Source: Microbacterium album (GTDB lineage Bacteria > Actinomycetota > Actinomycetes > Actinomycetales > Microbacteriaceae). Taken from it: DNA of 60,235 nucleotides. Positions 42,767 through 52,071 of this stretch are shown here, piece after piece (position 1 is the stretch's first letter; each line of letters starts with the position of its first letter). The translations under genes were made by a program, and so were the position numbers. A model generated the notes under the pieces. The model was given only the letters and a program-made list of their open reading frames with translations. It made no database searches and was not told the DNA's origin. The stretch lies in assembly GCF_014643695.1 (NCBI RefSeq), contig NZ_BMJY01000016.1, forward strand, positions 1-60,235, written 5' to 3'.

Positions 42767-44548
42767 CGTGGCGACGACCGCGCGCGTGGAGTCGTCCCGC
42801 TCCCAGCCGCCGGTGGTGGGAGCGGCGGCCCGCCGGCGCGCCGCCAGGGCGAACGCCGCATAGACGAGCGCGTCCCACCCGCTCGCGGGGCCGGTCACGG
42901 TCCGCACCAGCGCGGCGAGTGTGGCGCGGCCCGTGTCGAGCCCGAGCTGCGCGGGCCCGCGGCGCACGCGCACGAGGGTCCGGAGCAGTGATCTGCCCGT
43001 GCGCGGCACGCGCACGGGCACGGGCGGCACGGGCGGCCGCGCCTTCTCCTGCGGCGCGAGCCGCGCATCGACGTACAGGTCGTCCGCCGTGATGCGGGGC
43101 ATGGGGCCGACCCGCTCGGCGCCCTCTCGCGTGAGCGCGTACACACCCGCGCCCCACAGCGCGCCGGAGGTCGCCGGCATCCGCGACCTGGCGCGGTAGT
43201 ACGACCGCACCAGCGGGCCCGCCCCGCGCGTGTCGTACTCGAAGGGCGGCCGTCCCGCGAGCGTGCCGGGGGAGCGCAGGGCACGGACGAGGCCGGGGAT
43301 CGCGGCGGCCGGAAGCGCGATGTCGGCGTCGAGGAACACGATGGTGTCGGCCACGGCAAGGCGCCGGCCGGCGTTGAGGGCCGCGGGCTTCGACCCCTCC
43401 GGCAGCTCGACCACGCGCACCCCCGGGAAGGCGCGGGCCCGCGCGGCCGTGTCGTCGGAGCAGCCGTTGCACACCACGATCACGTCGAGCGAGCCGAGGG
43501 CCGCGGGGGTGGCGAGCTCCCACAGCGTGCGGGCGATCACGCTCGCCTCGTTGCACGCGGGGATCACGATCGACGCGACGGGCGTGCCGTCGCCGCGCCA
43601 GGTCGCGGCGGGCAGGTCGCCCCACCGGCGCTCGTCGCGCAAGTACCCGAGCACCGTGCGCTGCCGCGCGTCGCGGGGCGCGCGCAGGGCCGCGGCGAGG
43701 AGCCCGACGGCACGGTACGCCCACGCCACGCGGGGAGCGTGCTTGCGCGCGTAGCGCACCCGGTTCACCGCCAGGAGGGCGTCGAGCATCGGGGACCATC
43801 CCGAGCCGCCCTGCGTGTGCGTGACCGTCGCCACCGGCTCGTAGCGCACCTCGTAGCCGGAAGCGCGGATCCGTCGGAGGTAGTCCGTCTCCTCCGAGTA
43901 GAGGAAGAACCGCTCGTCCCACTCGCCCACGCGCGCCGCCACCTCCGCCGAGACGAGGAGGGCGGCGCCGGTCGCCCAGTCGACCAGGCCGGGGCGGTCG
44001 TAGGCGCGCGGATCGGTCACCCGCCCCGTGAGCACCCGTGGCCGACCGGGCCAGAGCGGGCCCAGGACGGCGTCGCCCAGGGCGCCGAGCAGGCGCGGCT
44101 CGTGGAAGAGCGACGCCGACGTGTTCCCGTCGGCGTCGACGAGGCGGGGGACGACCGCGCCGGCGCGCGGGTGCGTCCGGAGCGCGTCGAGCAGGGCACG
44201 GACTGCGCCGCGGTGCACGCGCGCGTCGGGGTTGAGGATCAGGTGCGCCTCGGCGTCCCCGGCGTGCTCCGCCGCGACGTTGAGGCCGCCGGCGTAGCCG
44301 AGATTGCCCCCCGTCGCGACCGCGATGACGTCGGCGTGCCGTCGCGCGACGCGCAGCGTCTCGCCATCCGGGGAGTTGTCGCCCACCACGACGCGCAGCG
44401 ACAGCTCGGCCGCCTCGGCCCGGAGCGACGCGATGAGCGGCTCGAGCTGGGCGGCGCTGCCGTAGGTCACGATCAGCACCGCCACGTCGACGCGGCCGGT
44501 GGCGTGGAACCGCGCGGTCGCGGGCGCGGCGGAGGCCGTGTCACGCAT
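42764..44548 (-). CDS. Fused double family 2 glycosyltransferase
   Basis: 594 residues with two GT-A domains in one chain. Domain 1 (about 20-240) reads VDVAVLIVTYGSAAQLEPLI, VVVGDNSPDG, GNLGYAGGLNVA and AHLILNPDARV, like rhamnosyl and galactofuranosyl transferases. Domain 2 (about 325-560) reads VASIVIPACNEASVIARTLW, VVCNGCSDDTA and IVFLDADIALP, like ExoA-type GT2. The linker and the C-terminal Arg/Ala-rich tail (last ~60) are unassigned. Two transfers may be done by one protein. It overlaps the TagA gene by 8 nt. Confidence 0.82.
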   Translation of the reverse strand: MRDTASAAPATARFHATGRVDVAVLIVTYGSAAQLEPLIASLRAEAAELSLRVVVGDNSPDGETLRVARRHADVIAVATGGNLGYAGGLNVAAEHAGDAEAHLILNPDARVHRGAVRALLDALRTHPRAGAVVPRLVDADGNTSASLFHEPRLLGALGDAVLGPLWPGRPRVLTGRVTDPRAYDRPGLVDWATGAALLVSAEVAARVGEWDERFFLYSEETDYLRRIRASGYEVRYEPVATVTHTQGGSGWSPMLDALLAVNRVRYARKHAPRVAWAYRAVGLLAAALRAPRDARQRTVLGYLRDERRWGDLPAATWRGDGTPVASIVIPACNEASVIARTLWELATPAALGSLDVIVVCNGCSDDTAARARAFPGVRVVELPEGSKPAALNAGRRLAVADTIVFLDADIALPAAAIPGLVRALRSPGTLAGRPPFEYDTRGAGPLVRSYYRARSRMPATSGALWGAGVYALTREGAERVGPMPRITADDLYVDARLAPQEKARPPVPPVPVRVPRTGRSLLRTLVRVRRGPAQLGLDTGRATLAALVRTVTGPASGWDALVYAAFALAARRRAAAPTTGGWERDDSTRAVVAT

Positions 44549-45404
44549 GGCGCTGCATCGCCGCGCGCGGCGTGGTCCCGGAGCGGCGCAGCGCCCAGTA
44601 CGCGGGCGGGCCCTGGATGAGGTAACGGCGCGCGAGCCGGCGCGGCTCGAGGGCGAGCCGCCAGGCCCATTCGAGCCCGGCGCGGGAGACCCACCCCGGG
44701 GCGCGCGTCACGCGTCCCGCGAGGAAGTCGACGACCGCGCCGAAGGCCAGGAGGGCGCCCGCTCCGGTGAGCGGCCCGTGCTGCTCGATCCATGTCTCCT
44801 GGCGCGGCTTCCCGAGGCACACGAGCAGCAGGTCGACGCCCGTCGCCCGGATGTCGGCCGCGAGAGCCGCGGCCCGCGCGGGAGCCGCCAGCTCCTCACG
44901 GGTCGGGCACCAGTGACCCGCGAAGCGGATGCCGGGCCAGCGCTCCCCGAAGCGCGCGCGCAGCGTGGGGGTGAGCTCGCCCGTGCCACCCAGGATGCCC
45001 ACGGACAGCGCTTCCGCCGCGGCGCGGTCGAGCACGGATCCGATGAGGTCGCTGCCGGACAGCTTCGGGTACTCCCGGCCCGTCGCCCGCCGCGCGAACC
45101 GGGCGATCGGGGACCCGTCTATGAGACTGAGCCACTCGACGCGGCTCGAAGGATCGTTCACCCGCAGGGGGACGGCGTGCGGCGCGTGGCGGCCGAAGTG
45201 GTGGAGGTGGTCGAGGTTGACCGAGACGACGCCCAGCGGCCGCGCCGACCGTCCGGCCGCGGCGTCCGCGATTGCCCGCAGCGCGGGCTCGGCCGTGACG
45301 AGGTGGATGGGAACGCCATCCGTGTCGAGTGTGGGGATCGTCCCCGTGAGGCTGCCGACCGCCCCGTGCCCGAACTCCTGCTGTGTCGTCCCCTGTTGCG
45401 TCAT
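44541..45404 (-). CDS. WecG/TagA/CpsF family glycosyltransferase
   Basis: 287 residues, single compact domain of the TagA/WecG family, which adds ManNAc or ManNAcA (or a similar sugar) to GlcNAc-PP-undecaprenol on the cytoplasmic face. SVNLDHLHHFGRH, LIDGSPIARFAR, GILGGTGELTPTLRARFGE and the family signature CLGKPRQETWIE are all present. This is the best candidate for the second step after WecA (50379). First gene of the minus operon; ATG 45404 with GAGG about 6 nt upstream. Confidence 0.88.
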   Translation of the reverse strand: MTQQGTTQQEFGHGAVGSLTGTIPTLDTDGVPIHLVTAEPALRAIADAAAGRSARPLGVVSVNLDHLHHFGRHAPHAVPLRVNDPSSRVEWLSLIDGSPIARFARRATGREYPKLSGSDLIGSVLDRAAAEALSVGILGGTGELTPTLRARFGERWPGIRFAGHWCPTREELAAPARAAALAADIRATGVDLLLVCLGKPRQETWIEQHGPLTGAGALLAFGAVVDFLAGRVTRAPGWVSRAGLEWAWRLALEPRRLARRYLIQGPPAYWALRRSGTTPRAAMQRHA

Positions 45405-45601
45405 CGCTGCCTCGTGTGCTCAGCGCCGCTGCGCGGCTCGCCGGACAGCCGTGCGACGGTCGCCGCACGGCGAGGCACCGCCGTGGAGGATCGGGGCCTC
45501 GCACACTCAGAGGCGCGAGGGGGCTCCGTGATGCATCTCCGGCCGATCTCGCACGTGGACGAAGGCCGCGAGTGCGAGCCGGACGCGGGCGCTGGCGCGG
45601 C
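45405..45601. other. 197-bp gap upstream of the TagA operon
   Basis: No gene. A hairpin GCCGTGCG (45448-45455) / CGCACGGC (45464-45471) with an 8-nt loop may end the amidase transcript or regulate the TagA operon, which starts on the minus strand at 45404. A promoter should be here but none is obvious. Confidence 0.4.
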
Positions 45602-47002
45602 TCAGTCGATGGACGGGCGCGGCAGGGGTCCGCGGGCGCGCTCGAGCTGGGCCGCGAGCGCGACGATCGCGGCCTCGCCGCCGGGGCGTCCGATCAGCTG
45701 CACGCTGACGGGATGGCCGTCTCGCGCGCGCGTCACGGGCACCGTGATCGCCGGGAGGCCCGCGACGTTGACGAAGCTGCTGTAGGGCGCGTACTGGCAC
45801 TGGCGCGCGAAGCTCTGCTCGGGATCGTCGGGGGCGAACCAGCCGATGGGCTGCGGCGGCAGCGCGAGGGCCGGGGTCAGGACGGCGTCGAACGGGGCGA
45901 ACGCCTCGACCGTGCGGCGCTCGAACGCCGCCGCGGCCGATTGGGCGGCGAGCAGGCTTGCGGCCGGCAGCGCCCGCCCCTCGCGCACCAGCCAGGCCGT
46001 GACCGGCTCGACGACGCCGAGCCGGTCGTCCGCCACGGGGATCCGCGCGGCGGACGCGCGCCAGAGCGTCATGAACATCTCCGCGTAGCCGTGCGGCCGC
46101 CACGCGAGGTCCTCGGCGACGTGGCCGCCGCGGTCGAGCACGTGCGTGGCATGATCCAGCGCCGCGCGCGCCTCCGGATCGAGGCGGATGTCGAGGGCGT
46201 CGTCCCAAGGGGAGACGGCCGTGACGCCGATCCGCAGGGCGCCGGGGTCGGCGTGCGCCGCCCCCGCGAACGGGCCGTGGCCCGGCGCGCGCGTGGCGTA
46301 GGGATAGACACCGGTCGACAGCGCGTCGAGGAGCAGCGCCGCGTCCGCCGCGGTGCGCGCGATCGGCCCGGCCACCGCGAGGCCCCCGGGGGAGTCGAGG
46401 CCCGCACCGGCCGGAATCCGCCCGCGCGACGGCTTGAGGCCGACGACGCCGACGGTGGCGGCGGGGATGCGGATCGAGCCGCCGCCGTCGGACGCGGGCG
46501 CCGCGGGCAGCATGCCGGCGGCGACGGCGACGGCCGCGCCGCCGCTGGACCCGCCGGCGCCGTTCGCCGGATCCCACGGATCGCGGGCGGGCGGGCCGAT
46601 GCGCGTCTCGGTGTACCCGGTCAGGCCGAACTCGGGCGTGCTCGTCTTGCCGAGGCTGATCGCCCCCGCGGCGTCGAGCGCCTCCGCCATCGGGTCCGAA
46701 CGGTCCGGAACGTGGTCGGCGAAGGCGCGCGAGCCGTAGCGCGTGGGCATGCCCGCGCGCGCCGTCAGGTCCTTGTCGGCGAGCGGCACGCCCCACAGCG
46801 CGGGAGCGCGCTCGGGAGGAGGGCCGAGTTCTGCGGCGCGCGCGACTGCCGCATCGGCCGACACGTGCACGAACGCCCCGAGCGTCCCGTTCAGCCGCGA
46901 GATGCGATCCAGGAAGTGGGCGACGGCCTCGCGCGGCGCGATCTCGCCCGCCCGCAGCGCGTCCGCGAGCGCGCCCAGCCCGAGCTCGTGGAGCTCAGTC
47001 AC
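45602..47002 (-). CDS. Amidase signature family protein
   Basis: 466 residues. The Ser-cisSer-Lys triad is visible: Lys77 in GVPLADKDLT, the GGSSGGAAVAVAAG motif (cis-Ser at 152-153) and nucleophile Ser176 in SDGGGSIRIPAA. It hydrolyses an amide of unknown identity in the cytosol. It lacks the GatB/GatC neighbours expected of a tRNA amidotransferase subunit, so it is more likely a general amidase. It lies 42 bp after cysE on the same strand and may be co-transcribed, though no functional link to cysteine synthesis is evident. Confidence 0.88.
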   Translation of the reverse strand: MTELHELGLGALADALRAGEIAPREAVAHFLDRISRLNGTLGAFVHVSADAAVARAAELGPPPERAPALWGVPLADKDLTARAGMPTRYGSRAFADHVPDRSDPMAEALDAAGAISLGKTSTPEFGLTGYTETRIGPPARDPWDPANGAGGSSGGAAVAVAAGMLPAAPASDGGGSIRIPAATVGVVGLKPSRGRIPAGAGLDSPGGLAVAGPIARTAADAALLLDALSTGVYPYATRAPGHGPFAGAAHADPGALRIGVTAVSPWDDALDIRLDPEARAALDHATHVLDRGGHVAEDLAWRPHGYAEMFMTLWRASAARIPVADDRLGVVEPVTAWLVREGRALPAASLLAAQSAAAAFERRTVEAFAPFDAVLTPALALPPQPIGWFAPDDPEQSFARQCQYAPYSSFVNVAGLPAITVPVTRARDGHPVSVQLIGRPGGEAAIVALAAQLERARGPLPRPSID

Positions 47003-47044
47003 GCGCGTCCCGCGGCGCGCCCGGGCGGCGCGACGGCGCCGGCA

Positions 47045-47644
47045 TCAGATCGTGTACTCGGGCGCTGTCAGCACCGAGCGGGTGTCCTCGCCTGCGCGGC
47101 GCTGCCGCGGTTTGGCCGGCACGCCCACCAGCACGCTGTCGGCGGGGGCGTCGCGCGTGACGACGGCGTTCGCGCCGATCGCGGTGCGCGCGCCGATCGT
47201 GACGGGGCCCAGCACCTTCGCGCCCGCGCCGACCGCGACGCCGTCCCCGAGGGTCGGGTGCCTCTTGCCGGCGTCGCGGGTGCGGCCGCCGAGCGTGACG
47301 CCGTGGTAGAGCAGCACGTCGTCGCCCACCTCGGCCGTCTCGCCGATCACCACGCCGTGGCCGTGGTCGATGAACAGCCGTCGCCCGATGCGCGCGCCCG
47401 GGTGGATCTCGATGCCCGTGAGGAAGCGCGCGAACTGGGACAGCGCGCGCGCCGGCAGACGCCAGCCGCGTCGCCACATCCGGTGGCTGAGACGGTGCGT
47501 CCACACGGCGTGCAGCCCCGGGTACAGCAGTGCGATCTCCAGGCCGTTGCGCGCCGCGGGGTCGCGCAGCCGCGCCGCGGCGATGTCCTCTCGCACCGCC
47601 GCTATCGCCCTGCGCACGCCGGCGCCGAATCGCTTGCGCGCCAT
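47045..47644 (-). CDS. cysE: Serine O-acetyltransferase
   Basis: 199 residues: an N-terminal helical part and a left-handed beta-helix. [40 protein letters not shown] and the following [11 protein letters not shown] loop match CysE, the short actinobacterial form. It makes O-acetylserine from serine and acetyl-CoA, the substrate of CysK. ATG at 47644 shares one base with the cysK stop (TGATG), so the two are coupled and may form the cysteine synthase complex. Confidence 0.94.
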   Translation of the reverse strand: MARKRFGAGVRRAIAAVREDIAAARLRDPAARNGLEIALLYPGLHAVWTHRLSHRMWRRGWRLPARALSQFARFLTGIEIHPGARIGRRLFIDHGHGVVIGETAEVGDDVLLYHGVTLGGRTRDAGKRHPTLGDGVAVGAGAKVLGPVTIGARTAIGANAVVTRDAPADSVLVGVPAKPRQRRAGEDTRSVLTAPEYTI

Positions 47645-48582
47645 CAGCTCTCGCGCAGGTCCTCGAACAGCGCGGTCGTGATGTAGCGCTCGCCCGTGTC
47701 GGGAACGATGACGACGATGCGCTTGCCCGCGTTCTCGGGACGCTTGGCCACCTCGAGGGCCGCCCAGACGGCGGCGCCCGAGGACATCCCCACCAGCAGC
47801 CCCTCCTGCGCCGCGAGCTCCCGCGCGACACGCAGCGAGTCCTCGAAGCCCACGGGCAGGACCTCGTCGATCACGTCGCGATCGAGGATCGCCGGCACGA
47901 AGTTGGGGCCGATGCCCTGGATCTTGTGGGGTCCGGGGTGACCCTGGCTCAGGATGGGGGAGTCCTTCGGCTCGACCGCGACGATCTTCACGCCGGGCAC
48001 CTTCTCCTTCAGCACCTGGCCGACACCCGTGATCGTGCCGCCCGTGCCGATGCCGGCGACGAAGACGTCGACCTTGCCGTCCGTGTCGACCAGGATCTCC
48101 TCGGCCGTGGTCTTGCGGTGGATCGCCGGGTTGGCCTCGTTCTCGAACTGGCGCACCCAGACGGCGCCCGGGGTCTCGGCGACGATGCGCTTGGCCTCGT
48201 CCACCGCGAGCTGCATGCCCTTGGTCGGATCGGTGAGCACCAGCTCGGCGCCGAACGCCTTCAGCAGCACCCGCCGCTCCTTCGACATCGACGCGGGCAT
48301 GGTCAGGATGACGCGGTAGCCCCGCGCGGCGCCCACCATCGCCAGCGCGATGCCGGTGTTGCCGCTCGTCGACTCCACGATGGTGCCGCCCGGCTTGAGC
48401 TCGCCCGAGGCCTCGGCGGCGTCGACGAGAGCGATGCCGAGCCGGTCCTTCACGCTCGCTGCGGGGTTGTAGAACTCGAGCTTCGCGAGCACCTCGGCGT
48501 CGATGCCGTCCGTGACGCGGTTGAGGCGAACGAGAGGCGTGTTCCCGAAGGCGGTGGTGATGTCGGCGTGGATGCCGGGCAT
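47644..48582 (-). CDS. cysK: Cysteine synthase A
   Basis: 312 residues. PLP enzyme joining O-acetylserine and sulfide to cysteine. [16 protein letters not shown] carries the PLP lysine, [15 protein letters not shown] binds the phosphate, and [14 protein letters not shown] lies near the substrate-binding loop. Start ATG 48582 is preceded by AGGAGA; the longer frame above it overlaps the divergent prmC and is not real. Overlaps cysE by one base. Divergent from prmC across about 140 bp. Confidence 0.95.
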   Translation of the reverse strand: MPGIHADITTAFGNTPLVRLNRVTDGIDAEVLAKLEFYNPAASVKDRLGIALVDAAEASGELKPGGTIVESTSGNTGIALAMVGAARGYRVILTMPASMSKERRVLLKAFGAELVLTDPTKGMQLAVDEAKRIVAETPGAVWVRQFENEANPAIHRKTTAEEILVDTDGKVDVFVAGIGTGGTITGVGQVLKEKVPGVKIVAVEPKDSPILSQGHPGPHKIQGIGPNFVPAILDRDVIDEVLPVGFEDSLRVARELAAQEGLLVGMSSGAAVWAALEVAKRPENAGKRIVVIVPDTGERYITTALFEDLRES

Positions 48583-48707
48583 GGCTTCTCCTGGGTCGTG
48601 GTCTGCGGTCGGCGGCGCCGGGCCTGCACAGGCGTGCCACGCACCAGCGTAGGCGGATCGCGGTGCCGAGCGCCCGCCCATGACGAAATCGGCGTGCGGG
48701 GCGCGCA

Positions 48708-48713
48708 TAGGCT
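48708..48713 (+). promoter_or_regulatory. prmC: prmC -10 element (TAGGCT), probable leaderless promoter
   Basis: TAGGCT ends 8 nt before GTG 48722 and there is no Shine-Dalgarno sequence, so the prmC mRNA is predicted to begin at or near its start codon. It restarts the housekeeping operon after the inserted block. Confidence 0.55.
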
Positions 48714-48721
48714 GAGGTCTC

Positions 48722-49618
48722 GTGACCGAATCCTCTTCCGCGGCCCGTCCGGACGGTGCGGGGCCGGGTGTCGCCGCCGCCGTGCGCGCGGCGGCCGAGC
48801 GTCTCTCGGCGGCGGGCGTGCCCGACCCGCTCGTGGACGCCGAGCTGCTGCTCGCGCACCTCCGGCGCCAGAGCCGGGGCGAGGTGCAGGCAGCGGTCGT
48901 CCGGGGAGATGTCCTGACGGCGGGCGAGGCGCAGCAGTACGAGGTGCTCGTCGCGCGCCGCGCCGCGCGGGAGCCCCTGCAGCACATCACGGGGCTCGCG
49001 CCCTTCCGGCACCTCGAGCTCGCCGTCGGCCCCGGCGTCTTCGTGCCGCGCCCGGAGACCGAGTCGGTCGCGCAGCTCGCGATCGACGCGCTCCGCGCCT
49101 CGCCCGGAGGGGAGCCCGTCGGCGTGGATCTGGGCACCGGCAGCGGCGCGATCGCCCTCGCCATGGCGACCGAGGTGCCGCACGCGCGCGTCCACGCCGT
49201 CGAGAAGTCGCCCCACGCGTTCGTCTGGGCGAAGGAGAACGCCCGCCGCGTCGGCGCGCCGAATCTGCGGCTGGTCCATGCAGACCTCGCCGTCGCTCTG
49301 CCCGAGCTCGACGGCACGGTCGACGTCGTGGCGTCCAATCCGCCCTACGTGCCGGACGACGCGATCCCGCGCGACCCCGAGGTGCGGCTGCACGACCCGG
49401 AGATGGCGCTGTACGGCGGAGCCGACGGGCTGGACGTCGTGCGCGCGCTCAGCCGCACGGCCCTGCGTCTGCTTCGTCCGGGCGGCACGCTCGTGATCGA
49501 GCACGGCGAGCTCCAGGGAACCGCGATCCGGGATCTGCTGACAGCGGACGGCTGGCGCGCCGCGGCCACGCATCCCGACCTCACCCTCCGCGACAGGGCC
49601 ACGACAGCCGTGCGGTGA
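48722..49618 (+). CDS. prmC: Peptide release factor glutamine methyltransferase
   Basis: 298 residues. An N-terminal helical substrate-binding domain (about 1-90) leads to a SAM-dependent methyltransferase: [17 protein letters not shown] is motif I and NPPYVPDDA (Asn206 to Tyr209) the catalytic NPPY. It methylates the GGQ glutamine of RF1 (prfA, 14945). In most actinobacteria prmC directly follows prfA. Leaderless start predicted. sua5 follows after 47 bp with its own -10. Confidence 0.96.
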   Translation: MTESSSAARPDGAGPGVAAAVRAAAERLSAAGVPDPLVDAELLLAHLRRQSRGEVQAAVVRGDVLTAGEAQQYEVLVARRAAREPLQHITGLAPFRHLELAVGPGVFVPRPETESVAQLAIDALRASPGGEPVGVDLGTGSGAIALAMATEVPHARVHAVEKSPHAFVWAKENARRVGAPNLRLVHADLAVALPELDGTVDVVASNPPYVPDDAIPRDPEVRLHDPEMALYGGADGLDVVRALSRTALRLLRPGGTLVIEHGELQGTAIRDLLTADGWRAAATHPDLTLRDRATTAVR

Positions 49619-49649
49619 GGCCGCTTCCTTCGGTCTCGCGATAAAAACG

Positions 49650-49655
49650 TACACT
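49650..49655 (+). promoter_or_regulatory. sua5/tsaC -10 element (TACACT), probable leaderless promoter
   Basis: TACACT lies 10 nt before ATG 49666, after an A-rich patch (ATAAAAACG). No Shine-Dalgarno sequence. A leaderless transcript is likely; weak readthrough from prmC is also possible. Confidence 0.55.
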
Positions 49656-49665
49656 TGACCCCGAC

Positions 49666-50382
49666 ATGTCCCCCCTCTTCGACTGCCGGGACGAGGCTCA
49701 GCTCCTCACCGGGATGCGCCAGGCGCGTCAGGCCATCGCGCGCGGTCACCTCGTCGTCCTGCCGACGGACACCGTGTACGGCGTCGCGGCGGATGCGTTC
49801 AGTCCCGCCGCCGTCCAGCGACTGCTCGACGCCAAGGGCCGGGGGCGTCAGAGCCCCCCGCCGGTGCTCGTGTCGGGCGTCCAGGCGATGCGCGCCCTGG
49901 TCGAGCGGGTTCCGGAGCCCGTGGAGCGGCTGGTCGAGCGGTTCTGGCCGGGCGGTCTCACGGTCGTGCTCCCGGCGCAGCCCTCGCTCGCGTGGGACCT
50001 GGGGGAGACCCGCGGCACCGTGGCCGTGCGCATGCCGGATCACCGCATCGCGCTGGAGCTGCTGAGCGAGACCGGCCCGCTGGCGGTGTCGAGCGCGAAC
50101 CTCACCGGCCACCCGGCCGCCGTGAGCGGCGACGGCGCGCGCGCGATGCTGGGGGACAGCGTCGCGGTGTATCTCGACGACGGGCCCTCCCGCACGGGGG
50201 TGGCGTCCACGATCCTCGATGCCACGTCCCTGCTCGACGCGGGAGGCGAGGGTCGGGTGCGCATCCTGCGCGACGGCGCGGTCACGCGCGACGAGCTGGT
50301 CGAGGTGCTCGGCGAGCTGCTCGAGCTCCCGGCCCACGAGCCGCACGCCGCGGGTCCGCCCCCAGGGGATCGAGCAGAGTGA
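49666..50382 (+). CDS. tsaC: L-threonylcarbamoyladenylate synthase (Sua5/YwlC/TsaC family)
   Basis: 238 residues. Uses threonine, bicarbonate and ATP to make threonylcarbamoyl-AMP for t6A in tRNA decoding ANN codons. [32 protein letters not shown] (the KxR/K..S element), [13 protein letters not shown] and [14 protein letters not shown] are the family motifs. Length fits the TsaC/YwlC form; the C-terminal extension is Glu/Pro-rich. Overlaps wecA by GTGA at 50379, so the two are coupled. Confidence 0.94.
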   Translation: MSPLFDCRDEAQLLTGMRQARQAIARGHLVVLPTDTVYGVAADAFSPAAVQRLLDAKGRGRQSPPPVLVSGVQAMRALVERVPEPVERLVERFWPGGLTVVLPAQPSLAWDLGETRGTVAVRMPDHRIALELLSETGPLAVSSANLTGHPAAVSGDGARAMLGDSVAVYLDDGPSRTGVASTILDATSLLDAGGEGRVRILRDGAVTRDELVEVLGELLELPAHEPHAAGPPPGDRAE

Positions 50383-51578
50383 GGCAGTACCTCTTCATCA
50401 TCCTGCTCACCGCGACGCTCACCACGGTGCTCGCGTGGGGGGTCTGGCGTCTCAGCCTGCGCTACAAGCTGTACCCCGGAATCCGCGAGCGCGACGTCCA
50501 CAAGACCCCCACGCCGCGCCTGGGCGGGATCGCGATGTTCCTTGCGATCGTCGCCGCGATCTGCGTCTCGTCCGCCAACCCGTATTTCCGGATCATCTGG
50601 GCCGAGCCGCAGACCGTGTGGTCGGTGCTGGCGGCCGCGCTCCTGATCGTGCTCGTGGGCGCCGCCGACGACCTGTGGGATCTCGACTGGACGATCAAGC
50701 TCGCCGCGCAGTTCCTCGCCGCCGGCATCATCGCGGTCGGCGGCGGCCTGCAGATCTACGCCCTCCCGATCGGCGGCATCACGCTGTGGTCGGGGTGGGT
50801 GAGCATCACGCTGACGATGCTGTCGATCGTGGTGGTGATGAACGCCGTGAACTTCATCGACGGGCTCGACGGGCTCGTCGCGGGAGTGGCGCTCATCGCG
50901 AACGGCGTGTTCTTCCTGTACTCCTACATCTTCGTCCGCGACGTGGGCGTGACGACCAACTTCAACCTCGCGATGCTGCTCGCGGCCGTCATGATCGGCG
51001 CCTGCGCGGGATTCCTGCCCCTGAACTGGAAGCCCGCCAAGCTCTTCATGGGCGATTCGGGCGCGCTCGTGCTCGGCCTGCTCATGGCCACGAGCGCGAT
51101 CGCCCTCACGGGACTGTGGCCGCCGTCCGTCCTCGACCCGGACAACCTCGGCCGCTCACAGATCCTCGGCGCGTTCCTGCCGATCCTGCTCCCGATCGTG
51201 GTCGTGATGCTGCCGCTCGCCGACTTCGGCCTCGCCGTGATCCGGCGCATGCGTGCCGGCCGGTCGCCGTTCTCGCCCGACCGCAAGCACCTGCACCACC
51301 GCATGCTCGACATGGGGCACACGGATCGCGACGCCGTCCTCATCTTCTACGCCTGGACGTCCGTGACCGGGCTCGCGGTGCTGCTGATGTATCTCGCCAC
51401 GCGCGAGGACTGGTTCGGCCAGTACTGGATCGGCGTGGTCTTCGGGATCGTCGGCGTCGCGGCCTGTCTCGTCCTCACGTTCCTGCCGTCACGCCCGCAG
51501 CCGGGCGCCGACCCCGACTCCGCCGATCCCGCCGATCCCGACTCCGCCCGCACGGACCCCGCCACCCAGGAGGCCTGA
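50379..51578 (+). CDS. wecA: Undecaprenyl-phosphate GlcNAc-1-phosphate transferase
   Basis: 399 residues with about 11 membrane helices. It moves GlcNAc-1-P from UDP-GlcNAc onto undecaprenyl phosphate. RERDVHKTPTPRLGGIAMFL, VLVGAADDLWDLDW (metal-binding DD), NAVNFIDGLDGLVAG and SPDRKHLHHRMLDMGHTDRD (HHR-type substrate motif) are typical. The product could start the polysaccharide built by the 24961-45404 genes, with TagA/WecG doing the second step. The acidic tail after about 370 is cytoplasmic. GTG start overlaps the sua5 stop; atpI follows after 1 bp. Confidence 0.95.
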   Translation: MRQYLFIILLTATLTTVLAWGVWRLSLRYKLYPGIRERDVHKTPTPRLGGIAMFLAIVAAICVSSANPYFRIIWAEPQTVWSVLAAALLIVLVGAADDLWDLDWTIKLAAQFLAAGIIAVGGGLQIYALPIGGITLWSGWVSITLTMLSIVVVMNAVNFIDGLDGLVAGVALIANGVFFLYSYIFVRDVGVTTNFNLAMLLAAVMIGACAGFLPLNWKPAKLFMGDSGALVLGLLMATSAIALTGLWPPSVLDPDNLGRSQILGAFLPILLPIVVVMLPLADFGLAVIRRMRAGRSPFSPDRKHLHHRMLDMGHTDRDAVLIFYAWTSVTGLAVLLMYLATREDWFGQYWIGVVFGIVGVAACLVLTFLPSRPQPGADPDSADPADPDSARTDPATQEA

Positions 51579-51579
51579 C

Positions 51580-52071
51580 ATGTCCGCCCGTAAGACGATC
51601 TCCAGCAACCCCATGCTCCGCGCCGGCCTGCGCTGGACCGCCATCGTCGGGGTCGCGGTGCTCGTCGTCGCCTCGATCGTGGGCTGGTTCGTGGCCGGGA
51701 CGGACGGACTGTGGAGCGGCGTGCTGGGCGCGGCGCTGGGCGCGCTGTTCCCGATCATCACGGTCGCGAGCCTCCTGCTCGGCAACCGCTGGTACGGCAC
51801 CCCGTCCTTCCTGACGGTCTCGTTCGGCATCACGATGGGCGTGCTGCTCGTGAAGATCGTGGTGTTCGTCGTCGCCCTCAACGTGGTCTTCGGGCTGCCG
51901 TGGGTCGAGCGGCTCGTCCTCTACGGCGCGCTCGTGGCGGCCGCCCTGTCGTCCCTCGTCGTCGATGTGGTCGTCGCGTCGCGCATGCGCATCTCCGGCG
52001 CGAGCGACGTCGCCCTCCCGGGGGACGAGGTCGAGGACGACGGCGCGGGGAACGGGCGCCCACGCGCGTGA
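51580..52071 (+). CDS. AtpI-like membrane protein
   Basis: 163 residues with four hydrophobic helices (about 18-38, 45-67, 78-101, 108-132) and a charged tail. It occupies the position of the AtpI-like gene (Rv1303-like) upstream of atpB in actinobacteria. AtpI helps assemble the c-ring and/or transports Mg2+; this one is too diverged for me to claim identity. One base separates it from the wecA stop. Confidence 0.75.
   Translation: MSARKTISSNPMLRAGLRWTAIVGVAVLVVASIVGWFVAGTDGLWSGVLGAALGALFPIITVASLLLGNRWYGTPSFLTVSFGITMGVLLVKIVVFVVALNVVFGLPWVERLVLYGALVAAALSSLVVDVVVASRMRISGASDVALPGDEVEDDGAGNGRPRA

Noticed and set aside
45602..47002. GatA subunit of the tRNA amidotransferase
   Set aside because: Amidase signature is present but gatB and gatC are not adjacent and the C-terminus looks like a general amidase.
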